A stretch of DNA of 32,277 nucleotides, from the NCBI GenBank assembly GCA_005878095.1, contig VBNH01000057.1:1-32277 (forward strand), in the 5' to 3' direction. The DNA is from Gammaproteobacteria bacterium. Its GTDB lineage: Bacteria; Pseudomonadota; Gammaproteobacteria; Steroidobacterales; Steroidobacteraceae. This document shows positions 1-7,344 of this stretch, in pieces (within the stretch, counting starts at the first letter, position 1; each line of letters begins with the position of its first letter). The notes beneath the pieces are model-generated. The model was not told the DNA's origin. It saw nothing but the letters and a program-made list of their open reading frames with translations, and searched no databases. The position numbers and the translations under genes were made by a program.

Positions 1-1159
1 GACGAGCGTTGGCGCCCATCACGATCCGGCGTCTCGGGTCTGATAGAAGTGAGTGCATGCTCTCAACGAAAGCATCGAGATCGCCTGCGTCATAGAGCAA
101 CCCGGTAACGCCGTGGTCGATGAGCTCATTGAGCTGACCGAGTCGCGGCGCCACGACCGGTCGGCCCGCCGCGAGCGACTCGAGCACCTTGAGCGGAGAG
201 AAATAGAAGGGTTGCTCAGCCGTGTACGGCGCGACCGTAAGATCCATCGCAGCAAGGTACGCCGGCATCTCCTCATGGGGGACCTTGCCTGCCAGCAGCA
301 CGTGCTCCTCGAGGGCACTGCTCCTGATCCGCTCGCGGATGTGCTCCAGACCCGGGCCGTCGCCGACAATCAGCAGTCGCTGATCGCGTAGGCGCCCTCG
401 CAACCGGACCATGGCATCCAGAAGGAAGTCCATCCCGTGCCAGGGCTTCAAGCTTCCCAAGAAACCGACGACCGGCTGCTTCCCGAGCGAATGGCGCGTT
501 CGAATCGGCTCAGGATCTATGTCCGGATGGAATCGTCGTGTATCAACCCCGTTGGCCAGGCAGGAGATGCGGTCGGCGGCGATTCCTTGCGCCTGCAGGT
601 ATTGTTTCAGCGGTTCCGATACGGTGATGAGGGAGTCTGCTTCGCGGAAGCATCGGGTTTGCATCTCCTTTGCCAGCGCCTTGAGCCTCAACACCCGATG
701 GCGTTCTTGTTCCTCGATCAGCGGCGCGTTCACCTCGAGGACGTAAGGCACTTCGAAGGTCCTCGCGATCCTCGCGCCGGAGGCGTGGAAGAGCGAATAG
801 CGTTCGTATACAACGTCAGGCCTGAATTGCCTCTCCCCCAGCTCAGCCAAGGCACGAGCCGCGAATTCCGTGTCATACGACAGTTTGTCGAGCTCGTGGC
901 ACACGGCCACATCCTGCGCGTCGAACGCCAACCCCAGCCGCGCCGCCTCTTTCTCACGCCTTTCTTGACTCAACTGCGGTTCGATTTCGATCACTGTCGC
1001 GTGCGGATCGGGATTACCTTCCCCGCGATCAGCGCACAACAGGCAGGCCTCGTTGCCGAGGCGGGTGAGCGCGTTTACGAACTCTCGCACGTGTACGGAC
1101 GCTCCCTTGAAGCCCCTGATCGGTATGCCCCAATCGGCGCAGATGTAAAGCACGTTCAC
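1..1159 (-). CDS. Glycosyltransferase family 4 (3' end outside window)
   Basis: Retaining GT-B glycosyltransferase expected to move a sugar from a nucleotide-sugar donor in the cytoplasm, probably for a glycolipid, polysaccharide or small-molecule glycoside. The 386 visible codons have an N-terminal GFKGASVHVREF loop (residues about 17-28), a linker, and a C-terminal GT4 domain with GFLGSLKPWHGMDFLLDA, LLIVGDGPG and SPLKVLESLAAGRPVVA (around residues 320-335). The first Glu of the usual E-x7-E pair is replaced (Tyr), as happens in some SPLK-type GT4 proteins. The frame runs off at MGANAR, which is normally close to the C-terminus, so little is missing. Start chosen: GTG at 1159, preceded by GGAGG with an 8-base gap; no in-frame ATG lies upstream. 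The same strand carries the ino1 fragment upstream, so the two may once have been in one operon. Acceptor and donor cannot be read from the sequence. Confidence 0.88.
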   Translation of the reverse strand, partial: MNVLYICADWGIPIRGFKGASVHVREFVNALTRLGNEACLLCADRGEGNPDPHATVIEIEPQLSQERREKEAARLGLAFDAQDVAVCHELDKLSYDTEFAARALAELGERQFRPDVVYERYSLFHASGARIARTFEVPYVLEVNAPLIEEQERHRVLRLKALAKEMQTRCFREADSLITVSEPLKQYLQAQGIAADRISCLANGVDTRRFHPDIDPEPIRTRHSLGKQPVVGFLGSLKPWHGMDFLLDAMVRLRGRLRDQRLLIVGDGPGLEHIRERIRSSALEEHVLLAGKVPHEEMPAYLAAMDLTVAPYTAEQPFYFSPLKVLESLAAGRPVVAPRLGQLNELIDHGVTGLLYDAGDLDAFVESMHSLLSDPRRRIVMGANAR

Positions 1160-1466
1160 GAGATCTTCCTCCCCTCGAGCAGGAATGCATGAATTGGCTT
1201 CGCGTTGCGCCGACTTACATGGATGTGATCCCTGCGATGCTCCGCTCCGGTGCGCTCACGTCGAGACCCTCTCGGCGTCGCCGATCCGCGCGCGGCCCGA
1301 GGCGAACCCACCGTCGCCCAACTTGCCGTGAACTACGCGTGTACGCGTGAATTGTCCATACTTTTTGTAGTGTACGTCCCGACCCGTAGCAGGGCGGGTG
1401 AGCGCAGTGCCTCAGGTGAAACCCTACCAATCAACTTCGTTGCCTCACGTGAAATGTCACCATTGC
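1160..1466. other. Intergenic stretch upstream of the glycosyltransferase
   Basis: About 300 bases between the glycosyltransferase start and the transposase remnant. No recognisable protein fragment is seen on either strand. The only clear element is the Shine-Dalgarno of the glycosyltransferase next to 1160. It must hold that gene's promoter unless transcription arrives from the broken ino1 gene, but no convincing -35/-10 pair was found. Confidence 0.4.
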
Positions 1467-1758
1467 TGTCCTCAACGGTACGATCTACGACGAGGCTGCG
1501 AAGCAGGCGCTGATCGTGCTGTGGGAAGAATCCCATCCGGACCAGGGTGCTCACGATGAGCGCTGCAACGATCGACCGATTGCTGCGCGCGCCGCGCAAT
1601 GCAACACGCACGAGGAAGCCTCGCCGCGTGACGCCGGAGATCCGTCGCCGCGTTGCGGTGCGAACCTTTGCCGACTGGAACGAGCCGCCGCCCGGCAGCA
1701 TGGAGATGGATCTGGTCGCGCACTGTGGAGACATGAACCGGGGCAGCTACGTGCATAG
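1467..1758 (+). pseudogene. Transposase remnant, integrase-core (rve) type
   Basis: Two pieces of a transposase resembling the ISNCY/integrase-core group lie in different frames. The first (about 1467-1548) reads DEAAKQALIVLWEESHPDQG, the segment before the catalytic domain. The second (about 1547-1758) reads LTMSAATIDRLL, then VRTFADWNEPPPGSMEMDLVAHCG and GSYVHSL, which is the start of the DDE catalytic core including the first Asp (in MDLVAHCG). Roughly 30 residues that normally separate the pieces are absent, the N-terminus is not recognisable, and homology stops at about 1758, so the other two catalytic acidic residues are gone. It cannot be active. No terminal inverted repeats were identified. 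It abuts the broken end of ino1, which suggests an insertion followed by deletion. Confidence 0.75.
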
Positions 1759-1791
1759 CCTTTGGGCGGCGTCGGGTCGGCGAGGGCCACC

Positions 1792-1810
1792 GCGATCTGC
1801 GGCAGATCGC
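1792..1810. repeat. 19-bp perfect inverted repeat at the ino1/transposase junction
   Basis: GCGATCTGC and GCAGATCGC flank a single G. It lies within the 60 bases that belong neither to recognisable Ino1 (ends near 1818) nor to the transposase core (ends near 1758). It could be a fragment of a mobile-element end, a regulator site brought in with it, or chance. Confidence 0.6.
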
Positions 1811-1817
1811 AAGCAGC

Positions 1818-2316
1818 GGCTGGCGCCCGACGATCTCTTGAACTCCCGGATGTCCGCGCGCAGCTGCTCGGCTAAGTGCATCCGGTTCTTGCCCGCCTTC
1901 ACATTGGGGCCGTCGAGCTTGCGCACGTAGTTGCGGTTAAACACCGCGGGGAGCGGTTTTATGGACTCGAGGAACGGTTGGATACGATCGATCAGCTCGC
2001 GGTCGAGCACGCCAGCCTTCGAAGCCGCGGCGTACATGTCATCCGTGAATATGTCCCAGCCGGTGAAGACGAGGTCGTTGAGATCGGCGAGCGGTAAGAA
2101 ATCCCTGATCTTGGGACTACGCGCATCGGTGCGCTTACCCAGTCGGATGGTTCCCAATTGAGTCAGTGAGCCGACAGGCTGCGCCAGGCCCCTGCGAATG
2201 GCTTCCACGCCGGCCACGAAGGTTGTGGCGACCGCTCCCATGCCGGCAATCATCACACCCAGCTTGCCATCGGCCGGATGAATGCCGTGATATTTTCGGT
2301 GATCGGTGTGGTCCAT
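1818..2316 (-). pseudogene. ino1: myo-inositol-1-phosphate synthase, C-terminally truncated
   Basis: N-terminal half of an NAD-dependent inositol-3-phosphate synthase (glucose 6-phosphate to 1L-myo-inositol 1-phosphate, the first step in making inositol). The Rossmann motif GVMIAGMGAVATT starts near residue 20, followed by the family sequences GSLTQLGTIRLGKRT, FLPLADLNDLVFTGWDIF and KAGKNRMHLAEQLRADIREF. Homology ends after about 166 residues at GASR, while bacterial enzymes have about 360. The frame then runs through unrelated DNA to a stop near 1747. The catalytic C-terminal domain is absent, so activity is not expected. The start ATG at 2316 has only a weak G-rich ribosome site. Loss appears linked to the adjacent transposase remnant. 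Confidence 0.85.
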
Positions 2317-2768
2317 GGCGAGTGCCCCCCGATCTGTGCGGCGCCGTAATCCTAACGGGGCAATCCTACGGCGAAACCCTACAGCGCAATCCTACGGCGA
2401 AACCCGACGGCGACGAATAAACACTACGGCTGGCCTCAGGGTGTCCGACACACTCAAGTTGCGTGTGCCGCTGATTCGCAACCTAACCTAGCAGTTGCCG
2501 AGGAATTCCCAACCTAACAATGGAGGTCCGAGCGGCATCTTGACTTTTTGCAGTGGGCACCCATGATTGTTACCGATATATTGCAGTGATGTTACAAGCT
2601 GAATGCTGTGGTGTTCGCTCGGATCAACCTGAGGGTGGCTTGAGGTAGCTCAGACCGGGTACCTCCATACCTTGATTTTGCGCGAGTTGTGAGCGACGGC
2701 AACCGGGTCCGTCGGCCGATGGAAGCGATTTGAGCGCCTGGGCGCGCCCTGGGAGCTCCAAGGAAGAG
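2317..2768. other. Divergent intergenic region between ino1 and the ATP-grasp gene
   Basis: 450 bases without a gene. The part next to ino1 holds a short tandem repeat (2360-2405). The part from about 2500 to 2600 is visibly more AT-rich than its surroundings and contains TTGACT (2540-2545) and TATATT (2577-2582), but their 31-base spacing is too wide for one sigma70 promoter. A promoter for the ATP-grasp/MFS pair probably lies here; its position is not resolved. AAGGAAGAG just before 2769 is the ribosome site. Confidence 0.45.
2360..2405. repeat. Direct repeat, 26-bp period, upstream of ino1
   Basis: A 20-base sequence at 2360-2379 recurs exactly at 2386-2405. The core is CAATCCTACGGCGAAACCC. 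Weaker partial copies (AATCCTAACGG before, CCCTACAGCG between) suggest a degenerate tandem array of ATCCTA and GGCGAAACC elements about 45-90 bases upstream of the ino1 start. It could be a regulator-binding array or simple slippage. Confidence 0.7.
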
Positions 2769-3689
2769 ATGCGCTTCTGCTTCATCATCGAAGATGAGTA
2801 CCGGCGCCAGTCCATGCCGATGGTCATCGCGCGCCACTTGGCGCAGTCGGGGCACGCCGTCGATCTGTTGGAACCCACGAAGACGGTCACGGCCTTGTGG
2901 GACCTCAGGCAGCGGTTGTACGACGCCTACATCCTGAAGACGGTAGCAGACGGGCCTGGGCTCTGTATCCTGGAGGCTGCGGAAGCGGCCGGCATACCAA
3001 CGATCAATAATTCAAGGTCGATCAGATTGGTGCGCGACAAATCCCTGTGCACCGCATATGCATATGCTCATGGGTTGCCCGTTCCCCACAGCTACTTTGT
3101 TGCCGACCCGCACCTGCTCAAGAAGATCCCCAGGGAGATTTATCCGCTGGTCGTCAAGCGGACCAATGGCAGCTCCGGTCGTGGCATCTACCTCGTGAAT
3201 AGTCCTGGTGGCGGCTTGCGTCGACCAAAATACGCGGGCCGAGTATCTGACTTCTTCCTGGTCCAGCATTACGTAGAGAACCCCGGATATGACATCAAGC
3301 TCTATGTAATAGGCAAGGATGTATTTGCTGTGGCGCGGGGATCGCCACTTCATCCCGAGGTGGAAGTGGCACACAAGCTGCTTCCCCTCAAACCGGCCTG
3401 GCTCAAGTTGGCACTACGTGTTGGCGAGGTTTTCGGCCTGGTTATCTACGGCTTGGACGTGCTCGAGACGCGCCATGGCCCCATGGTAGTCGACATCAAT
3501 GACTTTCCCAGCTTCGGAAAAGTGCCGCATGCGGTCAGCCTGATTTCAGACTACATCGTGCGCTTCGCTAAAAAGGCGAGAATGAAGCGTGGCTGGCTGC
3601 CTTTTGCTCCGCGAATTGCTCCGCGAACACTTCATTCGACGAGCAGCAGTGGCCAGCATGTGAGAAGCGGAAATGGGCTCGCGCGATGA
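2769..3689 (+). CDS. ATP-grasp protein, RimK/ITPK-like
   Basis: A 306-residue soluble ATP-grasp enzyme, expected to activate a carboxylate or phosphorylate a small molecule with ATP. Visible features: N-terminal domain with YDAYILKT and GIPTINNSRSIRLVRDK, the ATP-binding Lys130 in VVKRTNGSSGRG followed by a glycine-rich loop, an adenine-contacting VQHYVENPG segment, and the metal site GLDVLETRHGPMVVDINDFPSFG with Asp242 and Asn244. The DIN-x-FP-x-x-GK form resembles inositol 1,3,4-trisphosphate 5/6-kinases more than the E-x-N-x-SPG of RimK ligases; this is a motif judgement only. Start chosen at ATG 2769, which has AAGGAAGAG just upstream; the frame is open further upstream but has no comparable site. 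The stop overlaps the MFS start (ATGA), so the two are translationally coupled. Substrate unknown. Confidence 0.82.
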   Translation: MRFCFIIEDEYRRQSMPMVIARHLAQSGHAVDLLEPTKTVTALWDLRQRLYDAYILKTVADGPGLCILEAAEAAGIPTINNSRSIRLVRDKSLCTAYAYAHGLPVPHSYFVADPHLLKKIPREIYPLVVKRTNGSSGRGIYLVNSPGGGLRRPKYAGRVSDFFLVQHYVENPGYDIKLYVIGKDVFAVARGSPLHPEVEVAHKLLPLKPAWLKLALRVGEVFGLVIYGLDVLETRHGPMVVDINDFPSFGKVPHAVSLISDYIVRFAKKARMKRGWLPFAPRIAPRTLHSTSSSGQHVRSGNGLAR

Positions 3690-4951
3690 AACGACGACTC
3701 GCTATGCCACTGATGGCAATCATCGCGGAGGGGTTGCTCTCGCGGCTCAGCTTTGGCTTGATCAATTTCAGCCTGCCTCTGTACGCCCGGCACCTTGGCC
3801 TCAGTCTCACTGAGGTCGGCGTTCTTGCGGCTCTCAGCAGTGCGGTGGCTCTGGGATTGAAACCTCTGGTGGGGTGGGCGGCCGATCGGTTTGGTCTGAA
3901 GCTGATGTACCTCGTGGCGATCAGCGCACGCAGCCTGGTGTCGCTTGCCTTCGGGTTCGCCGTTACGCCGTGGGAGCTTTTCGCAATCCGGGGCGCGCAC
4001 GGAATTTCCCGGTCACTGCGGGACCCGTCGGCAAATGCCCTGCTTGCCGAGCACGGGGGAGAGAAGTCCGTGGCATCCGCCTTTGCCTGGTACCAGACGG
4101 CCAAGACGGTGGCGGGTTCGCTGAGCAGGGCTCTTGCGGGAATCCTCTTGACCATTACTGCTGCCAATTACACGCTGGTATTCCTGATAGCCTTCGGCCT
4201 TTCGATGCTGCCGTTGCTCGCCGTTGCGCGGTACGTGAAGGAGCACCGAGACCCGACTGTTCCGCGCGAGCACCGCGGATCATCCTCTGCACTACTGGCT
4301 GGCGGGCAGAACGCAGGACCCTCGGGATCCGCAATGCCCGGGCGTCCGCGGGTCCTGCCGTTTGTCGGTCTCGGATTCCTGATGGCCGGTACCGCCGAGA
4401 TGCTCAACAGCCTCTTCCCGGTTCTGGCGACCGAATACGCTGGCCTGAGCAGCGCGCAGGCCGGAGTCATCTATGCGGTATCGACGCTTGGCATTATCTT
4501 CTCCGGCCCGATCTTCGGTTGGCTCTCTGACACCGTGAGCCGCAGACTGGTGCTCGCGGTGAGGGCCGTGGCTAACACCGGTTCCTCGATCCTCTACCTG
4601 TTGTTTCCCACGTTCGCTGGAATCGCCATAGCGAAGGCCGCCGATGACATGGGGAGGGCTGCTTTCCGGCCGGCGTGGGGCTCACTGATGGCCGAGGTCT
4701 CCAGTTTCGACAAGCGCAATCGCGCGCGCACCATGGGCTGGATGAGCATGGGGGAGGATGCGGGGGCAGCCCTCGCGCCGATTCTGGCGGCTTTCTTATG
4801 GGGAACATGGGGCATCGCAGCTCTCATGGGCTTGCGGGTCGTGCTCGCAGCGGCTACGGAGCTGTATGTTCTATTGATCACCCGCAGTCCTGCGGAACAG
4901 CGGGTCGAGCGGCGCGCAGATATGCTGCCCGCCCGGCGCGCCGGCAGGTAA
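3686..4951 (+). CDS. MFS transporter
   Basis: A 421-residue inner-membrane transporter of the major facilitator superfamily with two six-helix halves. Seen: a long hydrophobic N-terminal segment, the loop 2-3 signature GWAADRFGLKLMYL (D-R-F-G), a central hydrophilic loop (around residues 190-225), and a matching GWLSDTVSRRLVL in the second half. Such proteins export or import small molecules using the proton gradient. The start overlaps the stop of the ATP-grasp gene by ATGA, so synthesis of both is tied together; the product or substrate of the ATP-grasp enzyme is the most likely cargo. A hairpin terminator follows at 5040. Specificity cannot be read from the sequence. Confidence 0.88.
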   Translation: MKRRLAMPLMAIIAEGLLSRLSFGLINFSLPLYARHLGLSLTEVGVLAALSSAVALGLKPLVGWAADRFGLKLMYLVAISARSLVSLAFGFAVTPWELFAIRGAHGISRSLRDPSANALLAEHGGEKSVASAFAWYQTAKTVAGSLSRALAGILLTITAANYTLVFLIAFGLSMLPLLAVARYVKEHRDPTVPREHRGSSSALLAGGQNAGPSGSAMPGRPRVLPFVGLGFLMAGTAEMLNSLFPVLATEYAGLSSAQAGVIYAVSTLGIIFSGPIFGWLSDTVSRRLVLAVRAVANTGSSILYLLFPTFAGIAIAKAADDMGRAAFRPAWGSLMAEVSSFDKRNRARTMGWMSMGEDAGAALAPILAAFLWGTWGIAALMGLRVVLAAATELYVLLITRSPAEQRVERRADMLPARRAGR

Positions 4952-5039
4952 CTTTCAGGAATCACGGCCGCTTCGTCAGCCAAGCGTCCCGGACCAGGAA
5001 ACCGGCACCCGCGGATACCGCGCGCCCAGCCGGCTCGGT

Positions 5040-5075
5040 GTATCCCACAACCTTCATTCTTGTGGGGTACGTTTT
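5040..5075 (+). terminator. Rho-independent-like terminator after the MFS gene
   Basis: GTATCCCACAA (5040-5050) pairs with TTGTGGGGTAC (5060-5070), an 11-bp stem with one G-T wobble and a 9-base loop, followed by CGTTTTG. The T run is short, so termination may be moderate. It lies about 90 bases after the MFS stop. Confidence 0.6.
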
Positions 5076-5104
5076 GCCGGCGCGAAGCGTTTCTGGGCAC
5101 GCCG

Positions 5105-5617
5105 GGGAACCTGACGCAACGGACGAACGAAGGCGGTACGAAATTTTGGGTCCATCGTTACTCGGATGCGGTCGGCCGGCGTCATGAAACCTACCTGGGG
5201 ACGAATGACGATCGAGCCGTGCTCGCTCGCTTGGAGTCTTTGCGCAAACGGATAGAGGAGGCGACCGTTGATCGCAAAACCTATTCCACCCTGGCGAGCC
5301 TGCACAATCACGGGTTATTCCGCGCGGGCGCTGTCCTGATCGGCTCGCATGCGTTCGGAACGCTGCTGAATGGGCTGGGCGCGAAAACAGTGCCGTACGC
5401 CACCGAAGAGGCTGATATTGCGCGCTCCGAGGCGCTCGCGCTCCCGGAATTACCTGCGTTTATTGACATGTTGCGCGAGACGGGCATCGGGTTCTTCGAG
5501 GTCCCGGCGCTGAATCGTCGCCAGCACCCGACGTCCTTCAAGGAAGGCGGGCGATCCCGACTAAAGGTCGATCTGCTCTTGGCACCCATGCCGCCTCGCG
5601 TGTCGAACGCCATGTGA
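5105..5617 (+). pseudogene. Nucleotidyltransferase fragment (NTP_transf_8-like)
   Basis: The frame resembles the middle of nucleotidyltransferases of the PF12281 type: NLTQRTNEGGTKFWVHRYSD, a helical linker, then GAVLIGSHAFGTLLNGLGAK and a KVDLLLAP segment. In intact relatives the N-terminal part is longer and the chain continues well beyond KVDLL; here it stops after PRVSNAM. No ATG or GTG start with a ribosome site precedes the homologous part, and the only upstream in-frame start (TTG at 5060) lies inside the terminator stem. I read it as a remnant truncated at both ends. Some members act in toxin or defence settings, but nothing here proves that. Confidence 0.6.
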
Positions 5618-5621
5618 CAGT

Positions 5622-5637
5622 CCGTCACGAGTGACGG
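5622..5637. terminator. Inverted repeat between convergent ORF ends
   Basis: CCGTCAC and GTGACGG flank GA exactly where the nucleotidyltransferase remnant (ends 5617) and the small exported protein (ends 5625) meet. It could act as a bidirectional terminator, but there is no T run and the loop is very small. Confidence 0.3.
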
Positions 5638-5807
5638 TGTGCCGTGACGACGATCACCGGCAACGCTTCGTCGGGCACGGTGCTGGAGACGGGGGCAGCG
5701 ACAACCGGCAGCGATTGGGCGTGCAGCGGCAGACTGGAAAATGCCGCCCATTCGATGGCAGTGATGACGAGTGCCGCAGCGAGACTGACAAGGCGACTGG
5801 CGTTCAT
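5625..5807 (-). CDS. Small exported protein of unknown function
   Basis: A 60-residue protein with an N-terminal hydrophobic signal segment (SRLVSLAAALVITAIEWAAF, residues 4-23) and a short tail ending PVIVVTAHRHS. A possible signal peptidase site follows HAQ near residue 31. The ATG at 5807 is preceded by AGGAGAG at good spacing, which supports real translation. Similar short proteins ending in a VVVTA motif seem to occur in related gammaproteobacteria, but I know of no function. It is divergent from the LysR gene. Confidence 0.6.
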   Translation of the reverse strand: MNASRLVSLAAALVITAIEWAAFSSLPLHAQSLPVVAAPVSSTVPDEALPVIVVTAHRHS

Positions 5808-6015
5808 GATGGCTCTCCTATGGCGAAACTTGGTGGTGACGATTCGAGTGCAATGCTGAGCGTGTGAGGGATGCGCGCTGTCATAAGAGCTGAAGGGTCG
5901 TTAAGCGCGGCTGAAGGGATAGCGCAGGCGCGTGGCGGTCATCCGGGAGGATTCGCGGGCTGCAACTCGATCCGGCAGTCCGCAGCGTTACCGGCGTATG
6001 ATCAGCTCCGGATGA

Positions 6016-7041
6016 TTGCCCAGGCATCGACCCGTGCCGACACGCGAGACCAGTCGTCGAAAGAAAGCAGCGCCCCCGCCGCAGTCGCCGGCCGGTGCCG
6101 ATCGGGTCTCCCGGCGCTCAAGCGCCGGTACAGCACCCCGCGCGGCGTATCGGCGGGCGCCGCTCGCGAGTCTGCGGGTCTTCGTCGCAGTTGCGGAACA
6201 CAAGAGTTTCACGCGCGGTGCGGATGCGCTGGGCGTCACCGCGAGCGCCGCCAGCATGCAGGTGCAAGCGCTCGAGGAATATCTGCGCGTGCCGCTCTTG
6301 CGCCGCAACGGCCGCCAGGTCGAGCTGACACCGCAGGGCGCGCTGCTGCGGCCGAAGGTTGAGCAGGCGCTCGCAGATCTCGAGCGTGCGATCGACGAGG
6401 CGCGTGCCGACCGCGGCTCCGGGCCATTACGTGTGACGACGATCGCCTCTTTCCTTGCGCAATGGCTGCTCCCGCGACTGCCGGATTTCACCTCGCACCA
6501 CACGGGCATCGACGTGCAGATCCACACATCGACCGAGCTCGTCGATTTCGTCAAGACGGGAATGGACGCCGCGATCCGTTTTGGCGCGGGAAGCTGGCCC
6601 CGCCTGCACGTGCAGAAGCTGTTCGACGAGTGGCTGGTCCCGGTGTGCACGCCTGCGCTGCTGCAGCGCGATGGACCCATCGCCGAGGCGCGGGATCTCA
6701 AGCGCTACAAACTGCTGCATAGCACCTATGAGCCGTGGACCGCGTGGTTGCTCGAAGGCGGTCCCGACGAAGTGTGGCCGAGTTCGGGCGCCGCATTCGA
6801 TGACGCAATCGCCATCGTGCGTGCCGCGCAGGCGGGCCAGGGACTCGCGCTCTCACGCTGGTCCCTGGTCGCGGACGAAGTCGCGATGGGTCGGCTCGCC
6901 ATGGCCGGTCGGGCAGTTCGCTCTGCGCACGCTTACCACTTCGTGTGTCCGCCGGCGCATCTTGCACTCGAAAAAGTCGCGGCTTTCCGCGCATGGCTTG
7001 CGGCCGCGTGCGCCCGATTTCCGCCGCCCCTGCGCGCTTAG
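6016..7041 (+). CDS. LysR-family transcriptional regulator (GcvA-like)
   Basis: A 341-residue LTTR. After an unusual basic, Ala/Pro-rich extension of about 47 residues comes the winged helix-turn-helix (LASLRVFVAVAEHKSFTRGADALGVTASAASMQVQALEE), then the effector-binding domain with LRVTTIASFLAQWLLPRLPDF and DAAIRFGAGSWP, typical of GcvA-like members. An in-frame TGA directly precedes the TTG at 6016, and no in-frame ATG or GTG exists before the HTH, so TTG (or a start inside the extension) must be used. The divergent small exported protein is the obvious candidate target because LTTRs often regulate a divergent neighbour; this is inference. Downstream genes are convergent. Confidence 0.85.
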   Translation: MPRHRPVPTRETSRRKKAAPPPQSPAGADRVSRRSSAGTAPRAAYRRAPLASLRVFVAVAEHKSFTRGADALGVTASAASMQVQALEEYLRVPLLRRNGRQVELTPQGALLRPKVEQALADLERAIDEARADRGSGPLRVTTIASFLAQWLLPRLPDFTSHHTGIDVQIHTSTELVDFVKTGMDAAIRFGAGSWPRLHVQKLFDEWLVPVCTPALLQRDGPIAEARDLKRYKLLHSTYEPWTAWLLEGGPDEVWPSSGAAFDDAIAIVRAAQAGQGLALSRWSLVADEVAMGRLAMAGRAVRSAHAYHFVCPPAHLALEKVAAFRAWLAAACARFPPPLRA

Positions 7042-7085
7042 CAAAGCGCACGTGGTTCCGCGCGACGCGACCACTTAAAGAGCCC

Positions 7086-7330
7086 TCACTCCGCCGAGAC
7101 TGACTGCGGCAACGCCTTGAGACGCCGATCTGCGGTCAGGAGCTTCAGGGCTCGACCTCGCTTTGCGCAAGCAGGAGCCGGTCAAAAGGACCCGGTTGGC
7201 GGCCCGAGACCTGGGCCACAGCGGCTGCGTGGCGCATGGTCACATCCAGAGTCTGGAATCCGGCCTCCATAGCGGCCGCCTCGAGGGTCGCGAGCGAGCG
7301 GCGCAAGGAGTTTGCATTGGCTCGGAATTC
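7086..7330 (-). pseudogene. PIN-domain toxin (VapC-like) remnant with frameshift
   Basis: The C-terminal half of a PIN-domain ribonuclease: LEAAAMEAGFQTLDVTMRHA, then the family signature GPFDRLLLAQSEVEP. The frame then hits TGA at 7145, but one base over the frame continues LKLLTADRRLKALPQSVSAE to TGA at 7086. One extra C in the GAGCCC run near 7148 would restore EPLKLLTADRRL. The N-terminal catalytic Asp region and any antitoxin are missing because the CusA gene lies there. Non-functional. Confidence 0.65.
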
Positions 7331-7344
7331 CTCCCAGCCGCGCC

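Noticed and set aside
437-1192. Long plus-strand open frame of 251 codons
   Set aside because: It is antisense to the glycosyltransferase, whose minus-strand frame carries clear GT4 motifs. High GC content makes such shadows common.
2540-2582. Sigma70 promoter from TTGACT and TATATT
   Set aside because: The 31-base spacing is far outside the working range for one promoter.
1-3689. Mycothiol-type pathway (GT4 plus Ino1 plus ligase)
   Set aside because: The glycosyltransferase lacks the MshA N-terminal signature, the ligase is ATP-grasp and not a MshC-type cysteinyl ligase, and the organism looks proteobacterial.
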